Assembly: GCA_011056555.1 (NCBI GenBank)
Contig: DSEQ01000013.1
Location: forward strand, 1-32,839
DNA from: Candidatus Zixiibacteriota bacterium
Lineage (GTDB): Bacteria; Zixibacteria; MSB-5A5; JAABVY01
Reading direction: 5' to 3'
DNA: 32,839 nucleotides
In this document: piece by piece, positions 1 to 7,606 of the stretch
Layout: each line of letters opens with the position of its first letter
How positions within the stretch are numbered: position 1 is the stretch's first letter
Position numbers and translations under genes: made by a program
Notes under the pieces: generated by a model
What the model was told of the DNA's origin: nothing
Seen by the model: only the letters and a program-made list of their open reading frames with translations
Database searches by the model: none

Positions 1-717
1 CTGCCAATGGGTTGTATCAGCTTCCTTCAACTTTCCGCCCTCGTCGGTACCGCGCCAGCCCGTAGCATCGGCATCAGCCTGGCTCATGCCGAGATACATC
101 TCTAACTGTTTCCACTCGGCATCGCTGGGGACATGCCAACCATCCGGCGCAATATTGCGGCTGTCAGCGGCGGCATACCAGTTGTATAATCGGCCATAGA
201 CAGCTACATAGCTCTCGTTGTTATCATAGTTGCAGTAGGCGCCTGTTGAAAGCATCCCCCAGCTGCCTCCGTCGGTCACCTCAGGAATCGGATCACCGTT
301 ACGATAGTGTGTTACTTTCAGATTTTCCATCATCCAGCACTGGTCACCAATCAGAACTGTCTGGTAAACATTGCCGTCTATATCGGTCACTGTTGGAGGA
401 CAATCAGGGTGGCAGTCCGGAATGCCGTCACCATCGGAATCGCATGGATCATTGCCTCCCGTGAATACGTAATTGGCTATCCAGACAGCGTCGCTGACAT
501 TAACGGAACCATCGCAATTGACTTCTCCCGATAAGAATGGCACCGGCTCAGGCCCGCCGATAAAAATATAATTAGCAGTCCAGACCGCATCACTGACATT
601 AACCTCAGCATCATTGTTGACATCCCCGCAAACATTCTCAGCACGTCCATGAATGGTGGTCAAGCCGATAAATGTAATCACCACTGCAAGGCAGAGCAAA
701 GAGGGTTTTCTGAACAT
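1..717 (-). CDS. Secreted dockerin / FISUMP-domain protein, C-terminally cut by window edge
   Basis: Reading the minus strand from ATG at 717 gives 239 codons open to the left edge. The start has GGAGG nine bases upstream. Residues 1-23 form a signal peptide. Two dockerin-type repeats follow (about 25-100): CGDVNNDAEVNVSDAV and GEVNCDGSVNVSDAVW, each a calcium-loop-like D-x-N-x-D with the helix ANYIF or ANYVF. A short acidic linker (DSDGDGIPDC) leads to a domain with DIDGNVYQTVLIGDQCWM, LYNWYAAAD and GWHVPSDAEW. These are hallmarks of the Fibrobacter succinogenes major paralogous (FISUMP) domain, a secreted module of unknown biochemical role. The gene has its own promoter and lies downstream of the terminator of the neighbouring secreted protein. 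Function beyond export is unknown. The C-terminus, which may carry a sorting tail, is missing. Confidence 0.85.
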   Translation of the reverse strand, partial: MFRKPSLLCLAVVITFIGLTTIHGRAENVCGDVNNDAEVNVSDAVWTANYIFIGGPEPVPFLSGEVNCDGSVNVSDAVWIANYVFTGGNDPCDSDGDGIPDCHPDCPPTVTDIDGNVYQTVLIGDQCWMMENLKVTHYRNGDPIPEVTDGGSWGMLSTGAYCNYDNNESYVAVYGRLYNWYAAADSRNIAPDGWHVPSDAEWKQLEMYLGMSQADADATGWRGTDEGGKLKEADTTHWQ

Positions 718-803
718 TATGATATGCCTCCGCTTATGGATATTTTAAATACAATCATTCATTACAGATTTGGCCCAAAGCTGCGATCTGGTAAGCTTGG
801 CGA

Positions 804-831
804 AATATATAAAAATGCATTAAACTGTCAA
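804..831 (-). promoter_or_regulatory. Sigma70-like promoter for the FISUMP gene
   Basis: On the minus strand a perfect TTGACA (826-831) and TATATT (804-809) are separated by 16 bases. They lie about 85 bases upstream of the ATG at 717 and downstream of the terminator at 929-958, so the gene appears to be transcribed independently. This is a motif match only. Confidence 0.6.
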
Positions 832-928
832 TGATTTTCTGCCTGTCAGCCGATCCCAAATGAGACGTTGACTAACCGGTTTCCCGGTGTTTTAACGTTC
901 AGATGTTGATCTATATAAGAAGATCCAC

Positions 929-958
929 AAAAACGCGGCGCACCGGAGGTACGCCGCG
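929..958 (-). terminator. Rho-independent terminator of the propeller-protein gene
   Basis: The minus-strand RNA forms an 11-bp stem (934-944 with 948-958, one G-U pair) with a 3-base loop, followed by five U (929-933). It sits about 30 bases past the stop codon at 991. Confidence 0.85.
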
Positions 959-990
959 CACGAACAGGTCTTGGACTTCCTTAAATAGTG

Positions 991-3120
991 TTACTTCAAC
1001 AGAATCATCTTCTTGGACTCAATATAGTTATCTGTCGCTATTCTATAAAAATAAACTCCGGACGTTTGCCCGACGGCATTCCAAATTACAGAATAGCTGC
1101 CTGCATCAAAGTACCTATTGGCCAGCACAGCAACTCTCTGGCCGGTAATATTGAATATCTCCAGTTTGACCTGGCAGCCTTTTGGAAGGTCAAATACTAT
1201 TTCTGTTTCAGGATTGAATGGATTTGGGTAGTTCTGTTTGAGTTCAAACGACTCAGGCACCTCATTTGAACGTGCGAATATGCCATCAACCGCCCGTTCC
1301 GCTCTAATTATCACACAGTCGGAACCGGTAATCTCAGTGCCATCGTAAAGTTGACCGCTGATATTCAATGCAATTTCATTTCCGTCATAAACCTCTCCCA
1401 AAGTAGCCACCACGCCTTCCATGTCGAATTTCAGGGTTAGATCGGTATAGCCATCACCTCCCAATGTATTACATTCGCATTCAGGCGCATCCGGGTTGAC
1501 CGGTGTCCCCACATCTTCAATACTCCACCTTAAGACAGGGACTCCTTCAAGCATCAATGTAGCCGGGTCAATTTCCGAGACATCAAAATCGGCTGTTCCC
1601 AGGATAGCGGCCGGCAGGACGGCGTTAGGTTTCCGATCCAAATATGGAACCAACTTTTCGGATACATTCGCCGCGGTCAAATCCTCCGATCTATAAGGTT
1701 TAATATTTATTGGATTTGGGCAAGAAGTTGGTTTGATGTCAAAGGCAACAGGTACGGAGGGCAAAATATCTGTTCCCCCACCTGGACCTGGTTCGGGATC
1801 TTCTGGATCTATTCCAGGCACGGTCGTTGTATCAAACTGGTCACACCAGATATTACACTGGTTGTAAATCGTAGTACCGGGAATTGCATTCTGATTCACT
1901 CTAACAACCAACTCAATATCAGGACCAGGCTGACCGGCGGAAATTGTACCAACGTCCCAGGTAATAGCATGCTCACTTGGATCATATACTCCGGTACCGG
2001 GTACGCCATCCATCATTTCAGATATAAAATCAAGTTCCTCCGGTAAGTCGTCACGGACCATCACTCCGGTTACATCAAAATCATGCTTATAATTGTCATA
2101 GGTGATTAAATAAGGAAATGTTTGACCGATATAGACTCCATACCCTTGAACTTGATCGTTCTTAGCCAGGTTAAGCGGATTATAAGCGACATTACCGATA
2201 GCTAATCCGGCTGGATCGCCAATCCGCGGTGTCTGCTGGATCAAGGTGAATGGACTTGTGCTGCAATCCCATACTTGAATATCATCCATGCTTCCACCGC
2301 CCTGCCATGTTCCGCGAGTTATATAGACATATCCCGACATTTCATCAACTGCAACGCCGATACCGCCCCCGCAGTTAACCGTGGTTTGAATCTGACTGGC
2401 CACATCATATTTGGTGAGAAGCGGGGAATCAGCCCAGCCGGCAACAGTAAATACTAGATTTCTACGGCCATCAACAGTGATATCAACGGGAGAATGGGGC
2501 ACACTGAATGAAAGGGATGGAACCTCAGAAATGTCACTCCAAGCAGTGACGTTGACATCATATGCGCGAACCATGCCGTTGGGAGTATCAGTAACCCATA
2601 GTACGTCTAGGGAATCGTTCAACGCAATCCCATAGCCCCAGGACATACCGGGCAGCAATACCACAGCCAGTTGGGTCATGGTCTGACTTACTGGATCCCA
2701 CTGGTAAATATAGAGTTCACGTGTTTGCCTCCTCAAGGCATAGACAATATCATCCACGTCGTCAACATCAAGCCCGGCAAGATTCGAGGGACCGGTCGAC
2801 ACGCCTATATATTCGAGAGTAACTGGATTTACAATTTCAACACCACCGCTAAATTCGCTGGAGATGAACATGATTGGAATACTATCAGAAGTGACAGCAT
2901 CGATTGCAATTCCCGCCGGGTCAGTTGAGTATTGAAGGGTATATGTTGCCTGATAGCTGACTAATCCAGCAGAACCTATATTCCAGGCGTCAAATTGACG
3001 GGTGTGGTGATTGGCTGCCACATACACAGATTTGGCCGCCACTATTCCAACCATTGCGATTATAAGAAGACACAATATGGGGAGAACTAGTCCTCGTTTT
3101 CCTTGGCGCATTTGATACAT
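991..3120 (-). CDS. Secreted beta-propeller protein with C-terminal NPFNP/FlgD-like sorting domain
   Basis: The product has 709 residues. I chose ATG at 3120 because GGAGG lies seven bases upstream; an in-frame TTG at 3126 abuts that Shine-Dalgarno site and is unlikely. Residues 5-30 are a hydrophobic signal segment. About 35-330 is an NHL/YncE-like propeller with recurring blades (GIALNDSLDVLWVTD, PVDITVDGRRNLVFT, GIGVAVDEMSGYVYI). Residues about 345-450 resemble a DUF11-like conserved-repeat Ig domain (TGVMVRDDLPEELDFI). A further domain contains VLPAAILGTADFDVSEIDP, often seen in secreted proteins of such bacteria. The C-terminus begins NYPNPFNPETEI and ends SGVYFYRI...KKMILLK, matching the FlgD-Ig/type IX-style sorting domain. 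It is probably exported and surface-attached or released. The ligand is unknown, and no type IX secretion genes are in the window. Confidence 0.85.
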   Translation of the reverse strand: MYQMRQGKRGLVLPILCLLIIAMVGIVAAKSVYVAANHHTRQFDAWNIGSAGLVSYQATYTLQYSTDPAGIAIDAVTSDSIPIMFISSEFSGGVEIVNPVTLEYIGVSTGPSNLAGLDVDDVDDIVYALRRQTRELYIYQWDPVSQTMTQLAVVLLPGMSWGYGIALNDSLDVLWVTDTPNGMVRAYDVNVTAWSDISEVPSLSFSVPHSPVDITVDGRRNLVFTVAGWADSPLLTKYDVASQIQTTVNCGGGIGVAVDEMSGYVYITRGTWQGGGSMDDIQVWDCSTSPFTLIQQTPRIGDPAGLAIGNVAYNPLNLAKNDQVQGYGVYIGQTFPYLITYDNYKHDFDVTGVMVRDDLPEELDFISEMMDGVPGTGVYDPSEHAITWDVGTISAGQPGPDIELVVRVNQNAIPGTTIYNQCNIWCDQFDTTTVPGIDPEDPEPGPGGGTDILPSVPVAFDIKPTSCPNPINIKPYRSEDLTAANVSEKLVPYLDRKPNAVLPAAILGTADFDVSEIDPATLMLEGVPVLRWSIEDVGTPVNPDAPECECNTLGGDGYTDLTLKFDMEGVVATLGEVYDGNEIALNISGQLYDGTEITGSDCVIIRAERAVDGIFARSNEVPESFELKQNYPNPFNPETEIVFDLPKGCQVKLEIFNITGQRVAVLANRYFDAGSYSVIWNAVGQTSGVYFYRIATDNYIESKKMILLK

Positions 3121-3967
3121 AATCAAACCTCCTGAAAAGTTAAGTGTGATCGGTAATGGGGTGAGTCTTTGAATAACGATTTTTATATTTTGATATCACC
3201 CCCCTTCGGCCATCCCGGGATCAGTATAATCATTAGTCCCGATTCTTCCCGGATAATTTTTTTGATTTCAATGTATTAACCAATTTGGACACGATACAGT
3301 ACTCCCCTGACAAAATCGCTTCCAGCTATGGGAAATAATCGATTTATCCTCTGCCCATTCCCCCGTGAATAATTGCTAAGTAATCCATTTCCACGGCAAG
3401 TAAAAACGCTCGGGTAGGCATGCGGTCACTTCTGCCGTCGTTGCCCCACATCGAAATTAGGACTAAATCATGGACTTTTTTTGAGGCTTTATGAACACTA
3501 CCAAAGTAAACCCCACTTGAAAAATTTACATGATCGAAAGTCGCAAGTCAAGTCCTTTTTGAATAAAATGAATTTTCAAGAAAAATTATGTTAATGGTTT
3601 GAACGTCGAACTCAAGTACTTTAGCAAAACAATAAGCTTTCCGTTTGTGCAGCATTGTTTATTCACAGCGCGTTCTATCAAATTTATTGCCAGCTATTGA
3701 GGGATGGGCGGCGCGTCAAACATCATGACGCTGAGGCCCGCGACATTTTCCCATCAAGGATCGGTGCTTGTCAAAACAGGACTCGCGAGATGTAAGTGCA
3801 CAAAAGTCAACCAAGACACCAAGAGCACCCAGAGGTCCGGCCATTGACCGGTTTGGGTGCGCCAGCCAAACTAATGGAACTTGGAGTATGGAAAGGGGCG
3901 TCTCAGGACCGGGCGCCTGACCGGTCGCGCATAGAGTATTCTCTGCATATTTCCTGGCAATAATCAA
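3121..3967. other. Gene-free stretch with nested inverted repeats
   Basis: I see no convincing gene in these 847 bases. The part next to 3120 is the leader of the propeller gene. Two inverted repeats lie near the far end: GTTTGG (3851-3856) with CCAAAC (3866-3871), nested inside CCATT (3841-3845) and AATGG (3873-3877); and GACCGG (3907-3912) with CCGGTC (3921-3926). The one open frame (3716-3967, minus) has a TTG start, no ribosome site and an unprotein-like composition. The stretch could hold a structured RNA, a decayed gene or a 3' untranslated region. Confidence 0.5.
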
Positions 3968-5014
3968 TTACAAAAAGCTGCGGTGGTTTTCGGTCTGATC
4001 GAAGGTTTCACCGAAGAGTACCTTTATAATCGATTCACTGTGCAGGAATTCATGCGGGAAGCCCAGATCGACCTTGCTGACCCTGTCCAGAGCGTCAAGC
4101 TCGTCCTGGTTTAACTCGAACTCGAGGCATTTCAGGTTGTCTTTGATCTGCTCCTCTTTTCGGGCCCCGATGATTGGAATAATCACGCCCTTCTGCTGGC
4201 GGGCCCAGTTGATCGCCACCTGAGCAGCGGATACGCCGCGCTTCTTTGCTATCTCCTGCACTTTGGCGGCAATTTCGAGATCACGGTCCGGGACAGTTTC
4301 ACGTGTCTTCACCCGCTCCGAATCCTCAGCCTCGATTTTATTACCTGATTTTTTATATTTGCCGGTCAGGACTCCGCCGCCGATCACTCCCCACGGTGTG
4401 ACAGCCAGATCCAATGCACGCGCCATGGGCAGAAGTTCACGTTCCACTGTGCGCTCCAGCAGGCTGTATTTGATCTGCAAACCCACAAAAGGAGTCCATC
4501 CGCGTAACTCCGCCAGCATATTGGCGCGCGAAACAATCCAGGCCGGAGTGTCGGAAATACCGATATAAAAGACCTTACCCATGCGCACCAGATCATCAAG
4601 CGCACGCATGATCTCCTCCTGGGGGGTCATATAATCCCAGGCATGAAGCCACAAAAGATCGATATATTCAGTGTTCAGGCGTTTCAGGCTGGCCTCGACC
4701 GACTGGATCATGTTTTTGCGATGGTTTCCGCAGAAGTTGGGGTCATCCTCTTTCATGGTGAGGGTGTATTTGGTCGCAAGTACGAAATGCTCGCGCTGCT
4801 GATAGATGAATTCACCGCAATATTTTTCGCTGGTGCCGAGTGTGTATTTGTTGGCGGTATCTATAAAGTTTCCCCCCGCCTCAGCAAAGGCGTCAAAGAT
4901 CTTCTTGCTTTCCTTCTTCGAGGCTCCCCAGCCGAATTCCTCGCCGAAGGTCATCGCGCCCAGGCAAAGTTCGGATACCCGCAGTCCGCTATTACCGAGT
5001 AATTTGTACTTCAT
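3968..5014 (-). CDS. Aldo/keto reductase
   Basis: This 348-residue protein is a full-length NADP-dependent aldo/keto reductase, a cytoplasmic TIM-barrel oxidoreductase. The N-terminus YKLLGNSGLRVSELCLGAMTF is typical of the voltage-gated potassium channel beta-subunit/YajO-like branch. The catalytic tetrad is visible: Asp in FIDTANKY, Tyr in KYTLGTSE, Lys in LATKYTL and His in LLWLHAWD. The cofactor region near the C-terminus (VIIPIIGARKEEQIKDNL) is also normal. ATG at 5014 has AAGGAG eight bases upstream. It is transcribed alone, with the hemerythrin terminator upstream. The family acts on many aldehydes and ketones, and the substrate cannot be read from sequence. Confidence 0.93.
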   Translation of the reverse strand: MKYKLLGNSGLRVSELCLGAMTFGEEFGWGASKKESKKIFDAFAEAGGNFIDTANKYTLGTSEKYCGEFIYQQREHFVLATKYTLTMKEDDPNFCGNHRKNMIQSVEASLKRLNTEYIDLLWLHAWDYMTPQEEIMRALDDLVRMGKVFYIGISDTPAWIVSRANMLAELRGWTPFVGLQIKYSLLERTVERELLPMARALDLAVTPWGVIGGGVLTGKYKKSGNKIEAEDSERVKTRETVPDRDLEIAAKVQEIAKKRGVSAAQVAINWARQQKGVIIPIIGARKEEQIKDNLKCLEFELNQDELDALDRVSKVDLGFPHEFLHSESIIKVLFGETFDQTENHRSFL

Positions 5015-5084
5015 AGCTGGCTCCTTTTAGTTCTGTTTATTTTTATATAAGCCGGGGAGAAGGGGCGGTGTTCCGAAGAGCAAA

Positions 5085-5116
5085 TAAAAAAACCCGCTCT
5101 AAAACAAAGCGGGTTT
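5085..5116 (-). terminator. Rho-independent terminator after the hemerythrin gene
   Basis: A perfect 9-bp stem (AAACCCGCT at 5090-5098 with AGCGGGTTT at 5108-5116) is followed on the minus strand by a U-rich run. It lies just past the stop of the bacteriohemerythrin gene at 5139. Confidence 0.88.
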
Positions 5117-5138
5117 AAATCTGTGCGGGGAAATAAAT

Positions 5139-5552
5139 CTATTTTGCCTGGGGGCTTTGATTCAGGACCGCGGTCAATTTTCGATCCTCTTCCTCGATAT
5201 GATTCAGAAGCCAGTCGCGTATCACCACCAGAATTTCGCGGGCGTTCACCTGCTCGTTCTTCTTGATTTTTATTACCGACAGCATGACCTCGTCGGTCAG
5301 ACGGTCATGCGTGGATTTATGATAATGATATTCCTCGTAATTGGATTCCATCATCATCTTCTCTTCGGTCTGGAAATGATATTTGAGGCATTCCACAATC
5401 GGAATCAGCACCGAACCGACATTCTCGTCAGTATATACGCCGCGCTCGAGGGAGTCATATAAATTATTGATCATCCCCGCAATTCCACGATGCTGTTCAT
5501 CGAGGCTCGAAATTTTAATGTCATATTTGTCCTGCCATGCGAAAAATGGCAT
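5139..5552 (-). CDS. Bacteriohemerythrin
   Basis: This is a 137-residue single-domain hemerythrin, a cytoplasmic four-helix bundle that binds O2 at a di-iron centre. It serves in oxygen storage, sensing or delivery in microaerobic bacteria. All expected ligands are present: His21 (DEQHRG), His59 and Glu63 (HFQTE), His78 and His82 (HKSTH), and His118 and Asp123 (HIEEED). I chose ATG at 5552 (MPFFAWQDKYD) because GGAGG lies four bases upstream and because the family begins with this W-x-D motif; the frame stays open ten codons further up without support. It is a monocistronic unit with its own terminator. The neighbours do not suggest a specific partner. Confidence 0.93.
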   Translation of the reverse strand: MPFFAWQDKYDIKISSLDEQHRGIAGMINNLYDSLERGVYTDENVGSVLIPIVECLKYHFQTEEKMMMESNYEEYHYHKSTHDRLTDEVMLSVIKIKKNEQVNAREILVVIRDWLLNHIEEEDRKLTAVLNQSPQAK

Positions 5553-5966
5553 ACTGCCTCCACAAATATAGCCAGAAAGCATGTGTCCAGGTGCCGAATC
5601 TGGTTGTTATATTCTTTTTATCGTCAGGGGGTAACCGTATATTGAGCAAAAATTTGATATAATTTGCCTGTATTTGTCGAGAAGTCCACAACAAATAAGA
5701 CAATATAAATCTCATTTATCAATAGCTCTTCAACGACACTGGCGAATCGCATTCGGCTCCTCAATGTAATCTACTGAGAATGGGGATCTTAATATGTGCG
5801 CCGGGTTTCTCAAACTGGCGCCACTGTCGTCGGATTAGATAACCCGCCAGCATAATAGCAGCATATACAGAAAGCCTGCCCGTAATTCTGGGCAGGCTCC
5901 ATATTTTAATTGCATGAGATTCTTCGGCCCCACAGCCCGGGACACAGAATGATATTTGCCGATAAC
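5553..5966. other. Intergenic region between hemerythrin and KamA-like gene
   Basis: No gene is seen. The region holds the hairpin at 5871-5898, which probably ends the KamA-like transcript, and the hemerythrin leader. A TATATC hexamer on the minus strand near 5660 could be a -10 element, but no good -35 was found. Confidence 0.4.
5871..5898 (-). terminator. Probable terminator of the KamA-like gene
   Basis: A perfect 8-bp GC-rich stem, GCCTGCCC (5874-5881) with GGGCAGGC (5890-5897), has an 8-base loop. It lies about 70 bases past the stop on the minus strand. The U run is only three bases, so efficiency is uncertain. Confidence 0.6.
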
Positions 5967-7136
5967 CTATCCGGCGCGGTGAGTCATCTCGTCGGCGATG
6001 ATCTGGTCGCCGAGACCCTCCACGACTGTCAGATGATCGAACCAGTAAGCATCATCATCGCGATAACAGACAATAAATTTCTGCTCATCATCTTCGAGTT
6101 TGGCGCGATGGTATCTCATATAAATGAAATTATCGTCCACACCCACAACTTCGATTTTGCCCGTTTCATGCGACATGACATATTTCAAGCGCTTGGCCAG
6201 CCCGGAACATCTCCGCTTGGCCTCCTCGATCTTGAAATAGGCCTCGGTAATCGGTACCGCGTAAGGCTCGTTGCCGGCGGTGGGACGGCACTGGAAGATA
6301 TAATACTGGGGCATGCCCATATAGGAGAGCTCATTCCACAGCTCCGCCATGACACTGGGCTTATCCGAGATGCCCCTGATAATCGGATTCTGGTTTGTGA
6401 GGATACATCCCGCCTTCTGCAGGAGATGTACCGCCTGCCGGGCCTGAGGAGTAATCTCCCGGGGATGATCGAAATGACAGACTACGTATATCTTCCTGTC
6501 CGGCTCGGAATAGCGCGAAAGCACTTCCAGTAGCTCCGGGTCATTGATAAAGCGGTACGGATTGAAGGCGGTCATCTTGGTTCCGAGACGAATGATGCGC
6601 ACATGCTCGATTTCGCGCAGGGCCTTTATTATCTTCTCCAGCCTTCGTGTCGGCAGGACCAGCGGGTCGCCGCCGGTCAGAAGGACATTATTGACCTCTT
6701 TATGTTTTTTTATGTACTCGATGCCCTCATCGACATTATAGCTCACCTCGTTGCCGCCATTAATAAAGAGTCGTTTGCGGAAGCAGTAGCGGCAGAATGA
6801 GTTACAGACCTCATGCACCAGCAGCAGTACGGTTGAGCCATATTTGTGCTGTACGCCCTTTCGGACTGTGACCGAACGCTCATTGCAGGCGTCCATCTCC
6901 CCCCAGTCGTTTAACTCATCCTCGTCAGGAATTATTATGCGACGGATCGGATCATTGGGATTATCCCAATCGATCAGGCGGAGATAATATTCATTGGACC
7001 GGAAGGCAAAGAAGCGTGTGACTTCCTTCAAACGCGCCTTTTCTCTATCACTCAAATGAGGTATGTCATCGATGTCGAAGATATACCCGGGCTGCTTTTT
7101 TAGTCCGGTTGTCTTATGATCGTTTATTCCGGCCAT
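5967..7136 (-). CDS. KamA-family radical SAM protein (lysine 2,3-aminomutase-like)
   Basis: This 389-residue cytoplasmic protein has the radical SAM cluster Cys111, Cys115 and Cys118 (CNSFCRYC), the SAM-binding GGDPL (155-159) and the family motif RLGTKMTAFNP. Relatives use SAM, a 4Fe-4S cluster and pyridoxal phosphate to move an amino group between carbons. Lys327 in HETGKIEVVG sits where the aminomutase PLP lysine is expected, but the usual GGGGK is absent. At the position where lysine 2,3-aminomutases have QCD, binding the substrate amino group, this protein has QCRP (282-285). It is therefore probably not a canonical lysine 2,3-aminomutase, and it is longer than EpmB. ATG at 7136 has AGGAGG four bases upstream. 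No partner gene (ablB-like acetyltransferase, efp) is nearby. Confidence 0.82.
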   Translation of the reverse strand: MAGINDHKTTGLKKQPGYIFDIDDIPHLSDREKARLKEVTRFFAFRSNEYYLRLIDWDNPNDPIRRIIIPDEDELNDWGEMDACNERSVTVRKGVQHKYGSTVLLLVHEVCNSFCRYCFRKRLFINGGNEVSYNVDEGIEYIKKHKEVNNVLLTGGDPLVLPTRRLEKIIKALREIEHVRIIRLGTKMTAFNPYRFINDPELLEVLSRYSEPDRKIYVVCHFDHPREITPQARQAVHLLQKAGCILTNQNPIIRGISDKPSVMAELWNELSYMGMPQYYIFQCRPTAGNEPYAVPITEAYFKIEEAKRRCSGLAKRLKYVMSHETGKIEVVGVDDNFIYMRYHRAKLEDDEQKFIVCYRDDDAYWFDHLTVVEGLGDQIIADEMTHRAG

Positions 7137-7414
7137 AAAACCTCCTTTCCCAAAAAGGTAGCAACATCAATCGCGATGTCACCTGGTTGTAAAAGCGAGC
7201 CTGCATTGAAGCTCTCGTGCGGATACAAAAGCGTCTCAATCAGGAAAGCGATCCGCGTGATTCGGTCGAAGTCATATAATATGGCAAATCCATTGAAGCC
7301 AAAACTCCGATCCCCTTTAAGTAATAATATAACAGGTTACGGTTAATCTGTCAATATTTTATGCCAATAAAATACGTCTAAGTTCAAATAGATCTTTGAA
7401 TTATATTTAGGAGT

Positions 7415-7434
7415 CATGTGATTAATTTCACATG
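7415..7434. promoter_or_regulatory. Perfect CRP/FNR-type palindrome
   Basis: Arms CATGTGA and TCACATG flank a 6-base spacer (TTAATT), so the core is TGTGA-N6-TCACA. That is the classic recognition pattern of the CRP/FNR regulator superfamily. It lies about 173 bases upstream of the ATG at 7607. Which gene it controls and by which regulator is inferred. Confidence 0.6.
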
Positions 7435-7445
7435 AGGGTTTTTCT

Positions 7446-7465
7446 ATGTGTAAAATCATTCACAT
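7446..7465. promoter_or_regulatory. Second, imperfect TGTG/CACA palindrome
   Basis: ATGTG (7446-7450) and CACAT (7461-7465) form an inverted repeat with a 10-base spacer. It starts 31 bases downstream of the start of the perfect site, about three helical turns. It may be a second, weaker operator for the same regulator. Confidence 0.4.
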
Positions 7466-7606
7466 GCTATGGTAACTTCTTGCCCCTCAAAGCAATATTT
7501 TTTGAAAATAAATGGACTCCAACGGCATACTTTATTCCTGTTTTGATCCATTCCCGCAACCAATCGTGAAAAATGACGTAATGATTACCATAACCAGGAG
7601 ACGTTT

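Larger units (their letters stand above)
7137..7606. other. Divergent intergenic region
   Basis: This region separates the KamA-like gene (minus) from the DUF5916-type gene (plus). It contains the two palindromes described separately (7415-7434 and 7446-7465) and AT-rich sequence. No gene or RNA element was recognised. Confidence 0.5.

Noticed and set aside
3716..3967. Minus-strand open frame of 83 codons
   Set aside because: TTG start abutting the aldo/keto reductase stop, no ribosome site, low-complexity Pro/Gly/Cys-rich composition, and hairpins within it.
5910..6533. Plus-strand open frame of 207 codons
   Set aside because: Antisense shadow of the KamA-like gene, which has clear catalytic motifs.
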